From Nitrososphaerota archaeon (GTDB lineage Archaea; Thermoproteota; Nitrososphaeria; Nitrososphaerales; Gagatemarchaeaceae), in NCBI GenBank assembly GCA_027887045.1, contig JAPCJH010000002.1, forward strand, positions 260,723 through 324,722: a DNA stretch of 64,000 nt. Reading direction: 5' to 3'. The first letter of the stretch is position 1. Every line of letters begins with the position of its first letter. A program made the position numbers and the translations under genes. The notes under the pieces were generated by a model. That model searched no databases, was not told the origin of the DNA, and was given only the letters and a program-made list of their open reading frames with translations. Of the stretch, positions 25,418 through 33,914 are shown piece by piece.

Positions 25418-26173
25418 TCAGATGTCCTTCAGGTGGAAGTACGCTGAGGACAACGCCGTGGAGACTCCTGAAATTGCGACGAATCCTGCGACGGTCTCCG
25501 ATTCCCCCCAGCTCCATGCTCCCCTGACGATGCCCGGCAGCTCGCCCAGTACGCTCCCCGGGGACAGCGGGTCAAGGCCGACGACCGGGAAGAGGATCGT
25601 CATGGCGTACCACAGGACCAGAAGGGTCACGATCGCCATGACGGTGTTCGGCATCGCGATGCTGAGTCCTACTCCCAGCGTCGTCAGCGTGACCAGGGTC
25701 AGGGCGATGAGGAGTACCGCGGAAGTCAGCCCAAGGGCATCGTAGTCACCGACCTCTAACCTCAGCGTTAGCCCCACCAGCACGGCCGTGACCAGGGAAA
25801 AGCAGATGAGCGTGTATGCGATCCGTGAAGCGAACTTGGCCAGGACATAGTCGAGGCGAGTGACCGACTTGCTCATGATGGAATCGGCGAGCTCCCCGGC
25901 CTCGGACGAGACCGAACTCGCGGCGAGCCCTATGATCACCAGACTCCAGATGTAGACGAAGTCTGAGAGCCCGGAGGGGACCACGCTTGAAGTCGTCCCG
26001 GCCGAGCGCGAACCGAGCGTCCTCACCACCTGGATGAAGACAGCGGCCAGCAGCCATCCGTAGGTTATCCTGCTCCTGAAGAGGCCTCCCAGGTCCGCCT
26101 GCACGATCGCCCAGAAGGGCGCGAGCGCCTCCCCGCGGCTAGGTTGCCCTGAGGAACCCACGCGATTCTTCAT
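25418..26173 (-). CDS. ABC-2 type transporter permease
   Basis: A 251-residue membrane protein with six hydrophobic segments in the ABC-2 order: a short cytosolic start (ALAPFWAIVQADLGGLFRSR), then FVYIWSLVIIGLAASSVSSE, the long central helices, and a final AGFVAISGVSTALSSAYF. Its ATG lies inside the last codons of the ATPase gene (35 bp overlap), so the two are coupled. Such pairs export drugs, lipids or peptides; the substrate is unknown. Confidence 0.85.
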   Translation of the reverse strand: MKNRVGSSGQPSRGEALAPFWAIVQADLGGLFRSRITYGWLLAAVFIQVVRTLGSRSAGTTSSVVPSGLSDFVYIWSLVIIGLAASSVSSEAGELADSIMSKSVTRLDYVLAKFASRIAYTLICFSLVTAVLVGLTLRLEVGDYDALGLTSAVLLIALTLVTLTTLGVGLSIAMPNTVMAIVTLLVLWYAMTILFPVVGLDPLSPGSVLGELPGIVRGAWSWGESETVAGFVAISGVSTALSSAYFHLKDI

Positions 26174-27107
26174 CTCGAAGTAGCTCCATGAAGGCGTCCT
26201 CGATGCTGGATGTCGAAGAAGACACGGAAATCAGGTCCAACCCTTGGCGCGAAGCGAGGTCCGTAGCCTCTCTGACCGCGTCAGCCATGGGCAACTCAGA
26301 AGCGAAGGTGATGTCCACCCCGTAGTCGCCACGCGTTTCGAAGCCAACGACCCACTTCGCGGGTTTGAGCGCCTCGCAGAACTTCCTCACGTCCCCCTCC
26401 AGCTCCAGGCGGACGACGTGGCTGCGGGTCCTCTTCTTCATGTCCTTAATCGAGCCTGAGAAGATGCCCTTCCCTTCGCTTAACACACCGACATCCGTGC
26501 ATATCCTGTCGATGTCGCTGAGGATGTGAGACGACACGAAGATCGTCTTCTCCTTGCCGAGCTCTGCGATCAGCTCCAGGGTCGACATCCTTCCGTTGGG
26601 GTCCAGCCCCGACGTGGGCTCGTCCAGGATCAGCAGCTCGGGGTCGTTCATCAGGGCCGCTGCCAGGCCGAGGCGGGTGACCATCCCCGTGGAGAATCCG
26701 GCGATCTCCCTGGACGAGTCGCCGAGCAGTCCGACCGAGCGGATCAGGGTAGAGAGCCGCTTCACCCTCTCCTCCCTCCCGAGGCGGAAGAGTATCCCCA
26801 CGAAGTCCAGGTACTTGATCGGGGTCATTTTCGGGGGAAACCGCGGGTTCGTAGGAAGGTAGCCCATCCTCCTGCGCAGGCTGGATGATCCGGGAGTCAT
26901 CTTCTCCCCGAAGACCTTGACCTCCCCCGCCGTCGGCCGTATCAGTCCCAAAAGTAGCCTGATGGCGGTGGTCTTGCCTGCGCCATTCGGGCCCAGGAAG
27001 CCGAAGATAGCGCCCTCCTCGACCGCGAAGTTCAGGTTGTTCACCGCTATGAGCTTCTCGCCAAAGATCTTCGTCAGGTTCTCCATCTCGATGACTCTCT
27101 GGCCCAT
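26139..27107 (-). CDS. ABC-2 type transporter ATPase
   Basis: A 322-residue ATPase: Walker A GPNGAGKTT, Walker B LLILDEPTSGLDP, switch VSSHILSDI. The signature is FSTGMVTRLGLAAAL, an ABC-2 exporter variant of LSGGQ. The C-terminal 100 residues form the extra domain typical of drug/lipid exporters (VVRLELEGDVRKF). A TATA-like TTAATATTG at 27139-27149 lies about 38 bp before the ATG. It partners the overlapping permease. Confidence 0.9.
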   Translation of the reverse strand: MGQRVIEMENLTKIFGEKLIAVNNLNFAVEEGAIFGFLGPNGAGKTTAIRLLLGLIRPTAGEVKVFGEKMTPGSSSLRRRMGYLPTNPRFPPKMTPIKYLDFVGILFRLGREERVKRLSTLIRSVGLLGDSSREIAGFSTGMVTRLGLAAALMNDPELLILDEPTSGLDPNGRMSTLELIAELGKEKTIFVSSHILSDIDRICTDVGVLSEGKGIFSGSIKDMKKRTRSHVVRLELEGDVRKFCEALKPAKWVVGFETRGDYGVDITFASELPMADAVREATDLASRQGLDLISVSSSTSSIEDAFMELLRDEESRGFLRAT

Positions 27108-27215
27108 CTGGTGACACGGGAATCACGAGCGGACGGCAATATTAAGATGCGTGATCATGAACCCGATGTTGGAATCTCGGTAGTCAAGGCGTGGACCTAG
27201 ATCGTTGACGAAGCG

Positions 27216-27992
27216 TCAAACATTTGATAGCGAAGACGGTTTTCTGGCAGTCACAATCCTCCCGAAGAAAAGGAAGAGCGGTATCGGCTCGTGCAGCCGA
27301 ACATTGGTCATTCCCTCGCGAGTCAACACCTTGGAGTACCTCCTCGCTCCCCAGTCGTATATGGCGAGCGTTCCTCCCGGCTTCAGCACTCGCACCGCCT
27401 CCCTGATCGCCCTATCTCTGGCTTCCTCACCTTTCAAGTTGTGAATCGCGAGTGACGACAGCACCACGTCGAATGTCGAATCCGGAAAGGCCAGTGAGCT
27501 CGCGTCTCCTTCCTTCAGAGTCACACGGTCTGCGACTCCTTCCAGCTTGGCGTTCTCCAATGCCGCGCCCGGTGCGTTCCCCGTAAGGTCTCCCCACTTC
27601 CAGATGTCTACCCCAACAGCACTTCCTGTCACCAGATGTCTCGCCGCGCCGATGAGCAGCAAACCCCTCCCACAGCCTATGTCGAGCACCTTCTCATCAC
27701 CCTTCCATGGAATCATCCCAACAACCTTCTCCCTGAGCCTCAGCTTACCCACCTTGCTGCTGTATACGTATACGACTCCGACGAAGAGGAGGCCAATGCC
27801 TGTCAGGTCTAGCCCGACAGCGGTGACGAGTTCCGACCCAGGTAACCCTGACGAAAGGGTAACAGCCAATCCTGACGCAAGGGTGACGGCTCCGAGAAGA
27901 AACATGGTGAGATCGAACCGAGGCGCGTCAATCCCATAGTCCGGTTGTTTCATTTTGGTAGGCAACGGTTCTTTCGGTCTTTCATTCGCCAA
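27216..27992 (-). CDS. Membrane-anchored SAM methyltransferase
   Basis: A 258-residue protein from TTG 27992. Two N-terminal transmembrane helices (FLLGAVTLASGLAVTLSSG; LTGIGLLFVGVVYVYSS) precede a class I methyltransferase domain: motif I VLDIGCGRGLLLIGAA, AVGVDIW, LKEGDASSLAFPDSTFDVV and VLKPGGTLAIYDWG. A TATA-like GAATAAG about 28 bp upstream (28015-28024, minus strand) fits the TTG start. The combination suggests a lipid or quinone substrate in the membrane, which is inference. Confidence 0.85.
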   Translation of the reverse strand: MANERPKEPLPTKMKQPDYGIDAPRFDLTMFLLGAVTLASGLAVTLSSGLPGSELVTAVGLDLTGIGLLFVGVVYVYSSKVGKLRLREKVVGMIPWKGDEKVLDIGCGRGLLLIGAARHLVTGSAVGVDIWKWGDLTGNAPGAALENAKLEGVADRVTLKEGDASSLAFPDSTFDVVLSSLAIHNLKGEEARDRAIREAVRVLKPGGTLAIYDWGARRYSKVLTREGMTNVRLHEPIPLFLFFGRIVTARKPSSLSNV

Positions 27993-28296
27993 TTAGTCTT
28001 TTCGAGTGAACCCATCGCTTATTCATGAGAGATAGGATTGATTGCTCAATGCCGAGTGCTTTGCCCTCGAATATTAAGTTAACCTTGCCATGCGCCTTCC
28101 CTCAGGGCCAGGGGTTCGAATCTGGGCCGACCCGAACCCTTGGCGGGCCAAGCCTTTGGGCCTGAAATTTGGTCATGGAAACTTGACGAGCCCCTTCCGG
28201 CCTGGAACCCTTGGCCTCTAAGCGGATATTCGGATGGGAACCCAGATGCCAGCGAGAGGAAGTGAACCCGTAGGTTTAATGCCCCGGCCGGGACCT

Positions 28297-28317
28297 GAGC
28301 ACCCCATATGGGTGCTC
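28297..28317. repeat. Palindromic repeat, copy 1
   Basis: GAGCACCCCATATGGGTGCTC, a near-perfect palindrome centred on CCCATATGGG, followed by GTTCCGGATA. Copy 2 at 28919-28936 has the same core and is followed by TTTCGGATA. The two copies are in the same orientation and bracket the Fic/Doc remnant. No gene is seen between 27993 and this site. Confidence 0.65.
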
Positions 28318-28386
28318 CGTTCCGGATATGCTTTCAAATGAATACTAAGCTCGACAGATAACGGCCGTCGTCATTTAGATGAACAC

Positions 28387-28491
28387 TCAGAGGTTGCCGA
28401 TGGCCTCTAGGATTAGCCTGTCACGTTCGATGATCTCCGATAGAAGCCTTCGGAACTCTCCTTCAGGGACGTATGAACGCTCGGATTCCAT
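28387..28491 (-). CDS. Possible 34-residue gene overlapping the Doc remnant
   Basis: Frame from ATG 28491 to TGA 28387, overlapping the 3' end of the Doc-like frame by 29 bp in a different frame. It reads ESERSYVPEGEFRRLL then SEIIERDRLILEAIG, a helical, charged peptide. It might be a partner or immunity peptide of the toxin-like gene, or only a by-product of that overlap. Confidence 0.35.
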   Translation of the reverse strand: MESERSYVPEGEFRRLLSEIIERDRLILEAIGNL

Positions 28492-28818
28492 GACCTTTCA
28501 GCCACTCCATGACTTCTTGGGTTTGATAAAACCCTTCCCGAATGCCCGTCAGAACCCTGGGTTCTACGTCGATGTCCAATCTCTTACCGTTTGCCTCGAG
28601 AAAGACCTTTGTGGCTGCGTACGAGGTCCGTCGGTTTCCGCTGTCGAAGGCGTGAGCCTTTGTCAAGCCGATCAAAAGGGTGGCGGCTTTCCAGTAAACA
28701 TCGCCCTCTTGGGCTTGGACCTCCGCAAGCGCATCCTCTTCACCTTAATCTCCTTTAGGACTCGCCTGTTGATTTCGACGATTTCTTCGACCGTCAGGTA
28801 CCTTGTCCTGCTAGGCAA
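28463..28818 (-). pseudogene. Fic/Doc (death-on-curing)-type toxin gene, frameshifted
   Basis: The N-terminal part from TTG 28818 reads YLTVEEIVEINRRVLKEIK, the usual Doc start. Near 28731-28742 the frame is lost; one added base restores EDALAEVQAQEGDVYWKAAT, then LLIGLTKAHAFDSGNRRTSY, the Fic/Doc catalytic loop, and the C-terminal helices to TGA 28463. The restored protein would be about 118 residues, a normal Doc length. The loop HAFDSGNRR differs from HxFxDGNKR in having Ser at the acidic position. Doc enzymes modify elongation factor or other targets. The gene is broken here unless the missing base is a sequence error. Confidence 0.7.
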
Positions 28819-28918
28819 ACGGGAGTGCGCTCGCCAATTGATAACGCTAGACTCTGATAAACACGAGCCATAGGGCTCGACCTCCGGCGTAGACTGGATC
28901 CAAGAATGGGAAACCTCG

Positions 28919-28936
28919 GAGCACCCATATGGGTGC
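28919..28936. repeat. Palindromic repeat, copy 2
   Basis: GAGCACCCATATGGGTGC contains a perfect 16-base palindrome and is followed by TTTCGGATA, as in copy 1 at 28297-28317. The rest of 28819-29141 holds only the tRNA-3'-end-like repeat at 29012-29051. Confidence 0.65.
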
Positions 28937-29011
28937 CCTTTCGTTTCGGATAGAAGTTTGGAAAGACGACAACCCTAAGGCGACGATTTGATTGCGTGCA
29001 AATCTGGCTGT

Positions 29012-29051
29012 GGCTGTCGCCGCAGTCTGAACTTTAGATTCAAATCCCATC
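29012..29051 (-). repeat. tRNA-3'-end-like dispersed repeat, copy A
   Basis: 35 of 40 bases match copy B at 32595-32634. On the minus strand it contains GTTCAGACTGCGGCGACAGC, similar to the T-arm and acceptor 3' half of a tRNA; on the plus strand it contains GATTCAAATCCC. No complete tRNA fold is present. Confidence 0.55.
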
Positions 29052-29141
29052 GCCGTTCGAGATTTCCGAAGCGCCCCACCAGGTGATTAGTGTCGGGGAC
29101 GAGCACCTAAGTTTCCTTTGGTCGGAAAGGCGAATCCGCAA

Positions 29142-29849
29142 CTAGTCCATCCTGAGTCTAAAGAGGGAGTAAGAGGCGGTCAGGAACCAGGCCACAAGCA
29201 GGAGATTTCCGGGGAGAGTAAAGGTGTCTGGGACTCCTAGTGGTATCGCTAAGGAGTTGAAGAATTGAGAGGCGGCGGCAACAATTCCCAGTCCTCCGAT
29301 ACCGCGGCTGAGACCACGCGTCTTGAGTATTACTAACGAGAAAAGGAGCAAGTATCCTCCCTCAAGCCAGTAAAGGAGAGAATTGTACAAGAGATCCCAG
29401 AATCTGAAAATGCCAACAGCTAGTGTTGCGAGAGTCGTCCGCGTGACCGCGTCCGCGGCCACAGCATGAGTACCCGCGACCCAAACGAGCGTACCTTGAA
29501 GGGCCCACTGGGCAAGTAGGAGTGGCATCTCAATCACTGCCATAGCTATTGATGCGAGGAGGATTACCGTCAACCCACTAGAGGCCGCCTTGCTCTTTAG
29601 CGCCAGATAGATTCCATAAATGAAGACAAGGGCGAACAGTACGCCTATTCCACTTGCCCAAAATGTCCACATCAGAGCGGGATGGTCATAATATGCCAGA
29701 ACCGCAGATGCATCTGTAGTGCCCGAAACCCTGTTCCCCGCTATTGCAGATGGAATGATTATCGCGAACACAAGAATCCATGTCACAGTCAGGAATCCGG
29801 CCACTCCGCCAATCTTGATGCTGTTCACAGCAGTCGACTGGACGCGCAT
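29142..29849 (-). CDS. Polytopic membrane protein (DUF4386-like)
   Basis: About 235 residues from ATG 29849 with six hydrophobic segments (for example GFLTVTWILVFAIIIPSAIA, FWASGIGVLFALVFIYGIYL, VILLASIAMAVIEMPLLLA). The arrangement resembles DUF4386-type proteins. An ATG at 29918 is also in frame but lies upstream of the shared TATA element at 29892-29902, so 29849 is preferred. It is divergent from a two-HTH Lrp-type regulator, which is a natural candidate for its control. Function unknown. Confidence 0.7.
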   Translation of the reverse strand: MRVQSTAVNSIKIGGVAGFLTVTWILVFAIIIPSAIAGNRVSGTTDASAVLAYYDHPALMWTFWASGIGVLFALVFIYGIYLALKSKAASSGLTVILLASIAMAVIEMPLLLAQWALQGTLVWVAGTHAVAADAVTRTTLATLAVGIFRFWDLLYNSLLYWLEGGYLLLFSLVILKTRGLSRGIGGLGIVAAASQFFNSLAIPLGVPDTFTLPGNLLLVAWFLTASYSLFRLRMD

Positions 29850-29891
29850 TGGATTTAGTCCTATGCGGAGCGTTGATGATGGAGTCCGACA

Positions 29892-29902
29892 TCCTTTAAT
29901 CA
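29892..29902. promoter_or_regulatory. Candidate shared TATA element for divergent genes
   Basis: CCTTTAATCAC (complement GTGATTAAAGG) can serve the Lrp-like gene on the plus strand (TTG 29936) and the DUF4386-like gene on the minus strand (ATG 29849). Confidence 0.35.
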
Positions 29903-29935
29903 CATCTGCGGGTTTCATTACGGCAAGTCCGCATA

Positions 29936-30871
29936 TTGGACACTCTAGACGTCAGAATCATCCGCCAGATACTCCAAGATGCCTCGGGGTCGCCTTTCAC
30001 TTCTGACCCGAAGTGGACCTATCGGAGGATTTCAAAAGCGCTAGGCGTCGATGAAGGAACCATCAGAACAAGGATGAAGAAACTGGAAGATTCCGGGTTT
30101 CTAAAAGGGTGGTACGTGATACCAAACCCGGGCCTTCTCGGAATGGAAATCACCCAAGTCTGGCTCGATTTCCTTGGAGCGTCAAGGAAAGACGACCTCA
30201 TTCGCAAGCTCCAGTTGGTAGACGGAGTCGTTCTTGTAGTCAATTTCTCGGGGAACTCACTCTACTTTGTGATAATTTACGATAGCGATAACACACTCAA
30301 GAGGAGGCTGGAGTTGGTGCAAAGGTTCGCAAACCCTGAAGGAATACTCGGCGTCAAGTCGAGGTTTCCACGATGCGAGGTCAAACTATCGGCGTCAGAC
30401 CACGGAGTCCTCCAACAGTTGCACAAGAACCCCAGGTCTTCCTACGCTGAGGTCGCGAAAACCCTGGGCCTTTCAACAAGAACCGTAAAACGCAGGTTGG
30501 CGTCAATGATTCGTGGAAGGGCTATATTCGTTGTGCCTAGGGTGGACCCGAAGTCGCTGAAAGGTGCGATAATAGCTGACCTACTCGTGCACTACGCGAG
30601 CCAGGACCAAAGAAGGCGACTGGACGCATTAATTGCTGAAGAGTTCGAGGACAAACTCATGAGGGTAGAACTCACCAGCGAAAACGTGAGCTTCTTCAAC
30701 TTCGTGGTGACGAATCTTGCGCAGGCCCAGGAAATCTTAGACTGGGTCAAGAACACCCCGGGGGTGGCAACCGCGAGGATTGATCTAGTCCAAGACCGAA
30801 TTGAAAACTACGACCGTCTCTGGGAAAAATTCGGATTCGGGTTGGCACGGGAAAGTGCAATCAAGGCCTGA
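29936..30871 (+). CDS. Lrp/AsnC-like transcription regulator with two HTH domains
   Basis: A 311-residue protein from TTG 29936. An N-terminal winged helix (LDVRIIRQILQDASGSP, then TYRRISKALGVDEGTIRTRM) is followed by a sensor-like domain, then a second winged helix near 155-205 (SDHGVLQQLHKNPRSSYAEV, KTLGLSTRTVKRRL) and a second sensor-like half. This tandem organisation is common in archaea of the Nitrososphaerota. It probably regulates the divergent membrane protein and itself. Effector unknown. Confidence 0.8.
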   Translation: MDTLDVRIIRQILQDASGSPFTSDPKWTYRRISKALGVDEGTIRTRMKKLEDSGFLKGWYVIPNPGLLGMEITQVWLDFLGASRKDDLIRKLQLVDGVVLVVNFSGNSLYFVIIYDSDNTLKRRLELVQRFANPEGILGVKSRFPRCEVKLSASDHGVLQQLHKNPRSSYAEVAKTLGLSTRTVKRRLASMIRGRAIFVVPRVDPKSLKGAIIADLLVHYASQDQRRRLDALIAEEFEDKLMRVELTSENVSFFNFVVTNLAQAQEILDWVKNTPGVATARIDLVQDRIENYDRLWEKFGFGLARESAIKA

Positions 30872-30901
30872 AGATTCCGGTCTGGCCATTTGACAAGAAT
30901 G

Positions 30902-30925
30902 TGTGGTCGCCGGGATTTGAACTCG
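30902..30925 (-). repeat. tRNA-3'-end-like repeat, copy C
   Basis: The minus strand reads CGAGTTCAAATCCCGGCGACC followed by ACA, the look of a tRNA T-arm and 3' acceptor strand. 21 of 24 bases match copy D at 34727-34750. No matching 5' acceptor strand or D-arm was found upstream on that strand, so it is a fragment, not a gene. Confidence 0.55.
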
Positions 30926-31098
30926 GGTTCCAAGTTCGCTTGCCCGAGAAATCGCTCCTCTTGTTACGCCGAGTTCGGGGACTTGGTTTCCTCCTCCCTG
31001 CGTAAGTCTGCTTCTGGAACTCGTGCCACAGCTACCTAGGCTCTGGTCTTCAAGTATAAGTCATGGCCAAACTCTTGCTAAGGCTGTGTGGGCTGGGT

Positions 31099-31830
31099 AT
31101 GCGTGAAGATCCTGAGCAGATAGAAATTAGAAAGATCGCAAAGCATGCCCCCTTCGAGCAAAGAGACATTCTCGAAGTCGGGTGTGGGAACGGAAGGTTG
31201 ACGTTTCAGTACGCAGAATCGGCTAGGAGCGCAACCGCACTGGATCCCTCTGCCAAGGCGATAGCCGAGGCCAGGAAGGAGGCGCCTAAGAAGCTGGCCT
31301 CGAAGCTGAGGTTTCGTGTGGGAAGGGGCGAGGACCTGAATTACCCGGACGAGTCGTTCGATGCGGTCTTCTTCTCGTGGTCCCTGTGTTGCGCTGACGT
31401 CCCGGCCATGGGAACTGCACTTACCGAAGCGCACAGGGTTCTCAGACCCAAAGGGGTGCTGGTCAACATTCAGCCTTCCCTTCATCAGCCCTTCAACAAG
31501 GGAATGATTTCCTACCTGCTGCAAAGATATTCGGGCCCAAACGTCAGCGATGAAGGCGACAGGCAGGCCAGATTGGCCCTTAGGCATGCCTCGCTCGTGG
31601 AAGGGAAGTTCGACCTCGTGGCGGAGGAGGAGTTTCCAGTCTACAGCTACTACCGCAGCGTCCGGGAGGCACTGGACGACGTAACGTCCCAAAATGGGGT
31701 GGAATACAAGTCGCTGGACGGCGGAACTGCCCGGAGAATCCGCAAGATACTCGTGTCGATGAAGACTAAGGCGGGAATCAAGGTTCAAGAGAACGCGGTG
31801 TTGACGGTTCTAAGAAAGTCTCCATCTTAG
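31099..31830 (+). CDS. Class I SAM-dependent methyltransferase
   Basis: A 243-residue methyltransferase: motif I ILEVGCGNGRLTFQYA, SATALDPSAKAIAEA, GRGEDLNYPDESFDAVFFS and VLRPKGVLVNIQPS. The frame is open to an ATG at 31063, but AGTATAAG at 31051-31058 lies only a few bases before it; a transcript starting about 25 bp after the box would miss 31063, so 31099 is preferred. UbiE-like small-molecule methylation is the likely class; substrate unknown. Confidence 0.8.
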   Translation: MREDPEQIEIRKIAKHAPFEQRDILEVGCGNGRLTFQYAESARSATALDPSAKAIAEARKEAPKKLASKLRFRVGRGEDLNYPDESFDAVFFSWSLCCADVPAMGTALTEAHRVLRPKGVLVNIQPSLHQPFNKGMISYLLQRYSGPNVSDEGDRQARLALRHASLVEGKFDLVAEEEFPVYSYYRSVREALDDVTSQNGVEYKSLDGGTARRIRKILVSMKTKAGIKVQENAVLTVLRKSPS

Positions 31831-32132
31831 CCAGCCAGAACCACCCTACCTCAAGGCCTGCGTTGATCATTACCAGCTGAATCTTCCGCTAACCCTCGGG
31901 CGGTCCGAGCCCCGAAAAGGAACGAATCCTGGATCAGCGAGGCCATTCAAAGAGGAGATGCCGACCTTCCGATAATCGATTGTTTGCAATAGAAGAAGCG
32001 AGGGTGGGGGCAGGTGATCGTGGTCGTTCTTCTGGCCCGCCCAAGCTCTATGAGTCCCGCGGAATCAAGCGAACTTCTTGCGGACATCGTTGCGTTTTTA
32101 TGAACCCACGAGATAGCAAAATCGGAAAAAAT
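31831..32132. other. Intergenic region, about 300 bp
   Basis: No gene supported on either strand; AT content rises after 32090, where the promoter of the next gene probably lies (GTTTTTATGA at 32092-32101). Confidence 0.4.
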
Positions 32133-32519
32133 TTGGTCTCCGAAAAAATACTTCGGTTTCAAAACAAGGGTAAGGATCCGGCACAAGTAGCCCAGCAAAT
32201 CGAACAGCAGCTCAAGGCCGAGGGCTACAAGACACAATCCACTGTCGCACCGCTCGGCAACATCATACAGGCTCAGAAGGCGGGCATACTACGCGACCTC
32301 GTCGCCGCGGACAGGTGCTTCACAATAGTGGTGAGCGGCCAGTCTAACGACTTCACTGTCCACATAGGCATCGGGAAGTGGGTCCAGAACATCGCAGTTG
32401 CAGCCGTAGAAACGCTATTCTTGTCTGTCCTCTTCCTCGTGGTGGATGTGCCAGAGATGCTCTGGACGACGCACGTGGAAGGACAGCTCTCCAAACAGAT
32501 CCAATCCATCGTGGGCTGA
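32133..32519 (+). CDS. Conserved-looking protein with membrane-associated C-terminus
   Basis: About 128 residues from TTG 32133; an in-frame ATG at 32100 overlaps a TATA-like element, so the TTG is preferred. The N-terminus (VSEKILRFQNKGKDPAQVAQ, then QIEQQLKAEGYKTQS) precedes a beta-rich part (CFTIVVSGQSNDFTVHIGIG, KWVQ) and a hydrophobic segment (VAAVETLFLSVLFLVVDVP). The layout matches small archaeal proteins of unknown function in which a short PH- or SRP-like fold is followed by a membrane helix. Function unknown. Confidence 0.65.
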   Translation: MVSEKILRFQNKGKDPAQVAQQIEQQLKAEGYKTQSTVAPLGNIIQAQKAGILRDLVAADRCFTIVVSGQSNDFTVHIGIGKWVQNIAVAAVETLFLSVLFLVVDVPEMLWTTHVEGQLSKQIQSIVG

Positions 32520-32594
32520 ACGAGGCCCACAATCCTCCCTTTATTGTGTGGTTTTTTCCCTGCTCCGACTCGATACTCTCATCCTGAATCCGTC

Positions 32595-32634
32595 ATGCGG
32601 TCGCCGCAAGCTGAACTTTAGGTTCAAATCCCAT
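32595..32634 (-). repeat. tRNA-3'-end-like dispersed repeat, copy B
   Basis: 35 of 40 bases match copy A. The minus strand reads GTTCAGCTTGCGGCGACCGC and the plus strand contains GGTTCAAATCCC, so the element holds two opposed T-arm-like segments. It lies 70-110 bp upstream of the folE promoter. Confidence 0.55.
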
Positions 32635-32702
32635 CCGAATCATTGCCTTTTCGCTCGTTGCATGAGAGGAAGGCGCGGTCCAGGTGGAGTACTGCCCAAC
32701 AA

Positions 32703-32711
32703 GTCTTTAAC
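32703..32711 (+). promoter_or_regulatory. TATA-like box for folE
   Basis: GTCTTTAAC is centred about 28 bp before the folE ATG at 32735, fitting a leaderless transcript. Confidence 0.45.
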
Positions 32712-32734
32712 CCGGAATTTAGGGCAATTCGTCG

Positions 32735-33295
32735 ATGAAGAAGAACCGCGAAATCGAAGCTGCGGTATCTTCCATTATCAAGGCATTGGGGGAAAATGGC
32801 GAGAGAGAGGGCCTCAAGGATACTCCTAGGCGAGTCGCAGAAGCGCTTCGAGAACTCACAGAAGGATACTCGGTTGACCCGAAGAGCGTCCTTGACGTGG
32901 AATTCAACGAAACGAGCGGAATGGTAGTTAGCAAGGACATTGAGTTCTTCAGTCTTTGCGAACATCACATGCTACCCTTCTTCGGCAAAGTGCATATCGG
33001 CTACGTTCCGCGAAACAAAGTGGTGGGCATATCGAAGCTTGCGAGGCTCGTGGAAGTCTTCTCAAAACGGCTGCAGCTGCAGGAGAGGATGACGAAACAA
33101 GTCGCGGACTCCATTGACAAACAGCTCTCGCCTCTTGGAGTCATAGTCGTCGTGGAAGCGGAGCATCTGTGCATGAAGATGCGGGGGGCCAAAACCGACA
33201 GTAAAATCTTGACGTCAGAACTAAGGGGCCTGTTTGAGGACTTCAAGGCAAGGGAGGAGTTCTTCGAGCTCCTGCGGCTCCGCTCCGGGGAGTGA
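32735..33295 (+). CDS. folE: GTP cyclohydrolase I
   Basis: A 186-residue enzyme that converts GTP to 7,8-dihydroneopterin triphosphate, the entry to folate/tetrahydropterin synthesis. Zinc ligands are visible as SLCEHHMLPFFG (Cys75, His78) and HLCMKMRG (Cys146); QLQERMT and TSELRGLF are family signatures. It is the type IA enzyme, not the MptA/FolE2 type used by many archaea. A pterin-4a-carbinolamine dehydratase lies 600 bp downstream on the opposite strand. The 3' end overlaps the convergent methyltransferase by 53 bp. Confidence 0.95.
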   Translation: MKKNREIEAAVSSIIKALGENGEREGLKDTPRRVAEALRELTEGYSVDPKSVLDVEFNETSGMVVSKDIEFFSLCEHHMLPFFGKVHIGYVPRNKVVGISKLARLVEVFSKRLQLQERMTKQVADSIDKQLSPLGVIVVVEAEHLCMKMRGAKTDSKILTSELRGLFEDFKAREEFFELLRLRSGE

Positions 33296-33863
33296 GCCTG
33301 ACCACGTATACAGTCTCGTCCGACCGGTCGTATTCTCTGCAAATACTCCATTTTAGATGAGACCGGGAGGCTATTCGCTCGAAGATCGTGACTGGGCCGC
33401 GGGAAGACAGAACCAAGTATCCGACACCTGACCCATTCAGATGTTTCGACAGTCTGGATAGGAATCGTGACACTATTCCGATCCTCGAAGCTCCTGTACG
33501 GTCGTGCATCCTTCTGTCTTCCAAATTTCTGACCGTCAGCCTCGTGAAGGGAGCGTTGAAGGCGACCATGTCGAAGCGTCCCTTAACATCCGAGAACAAG
33601 TCACCCTTGCGTACCCTCAGCTCGACGGAATTCTTGCCGGAATTGAGCCTTGTCTGGTCCACCGCCTCACTTGAGATGTCGACCGCGAGTACTCGAGCGC
33701 CCCGCTTCGCTGCATATATCCCGATCACCCCCGTTCCGCTTCCCATGTCCAGGAGAGTCGCGCCTGGCCGAAGCTCGAGTGATTCCATTAGAAGCTCGGA
33801 GGAGAAGTCGGGTCTGAAACAGTAACTTGTTCTCTTGTACTTGATCCCGCAGATTTCAGGCAT
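33243..33863 (-). CDS. HemK/PrmC-related SAM methyltransferase
   Basis: A 206-residue class I methyltransferase: motif I LLDMGSGTGVIGIYAA, VLAVDISSEAVDQT, and NAPF at the position of the NPPY motif of amino/nucleotide N-methyltransferases. The N-terminus (SYCFRPDFSSELLMESL) matches HemK-like archaeal proteins. NAPF instead of NPPY suggests an altered target amide or a different acceptor. Its last 17 codons overlap the folE 3' end on the other strand. Confidence 0.8.
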   Translation of the reverse strand: MPEICGIKYKRTSYCFRPDFSSELLMESLELRPGATLLDMGSGTGVIGIYAAKRGARVLAVDISSEAVDQTRLNSGKNSVELRVRKGDLFSDVKGRFDMVAFNAPFTRLTVRNLEDRRMHDRTGASRIGIVSRFLSRLSKHLNGSGVGYLVLSSRGPVTIFERIASRSHLKWSICREYDRSDETVYVVRLTPRSGAAGARRTPPLP

Positions 33864-33914
33864 ACTTGCTGCATCCCAAAATGAGGGACCTAGCGGGTGG
33901 CAGCTTGTGCCAAT

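Noticed and set aside
28107-28129. GGTTCGAAT flanked by GGCCAG and CTGGGCC, tRNA T-arm-like
   Set aside because: Only a short bulged hairpin; no acceptor stem, D-arm or anticodon arm fits around it.
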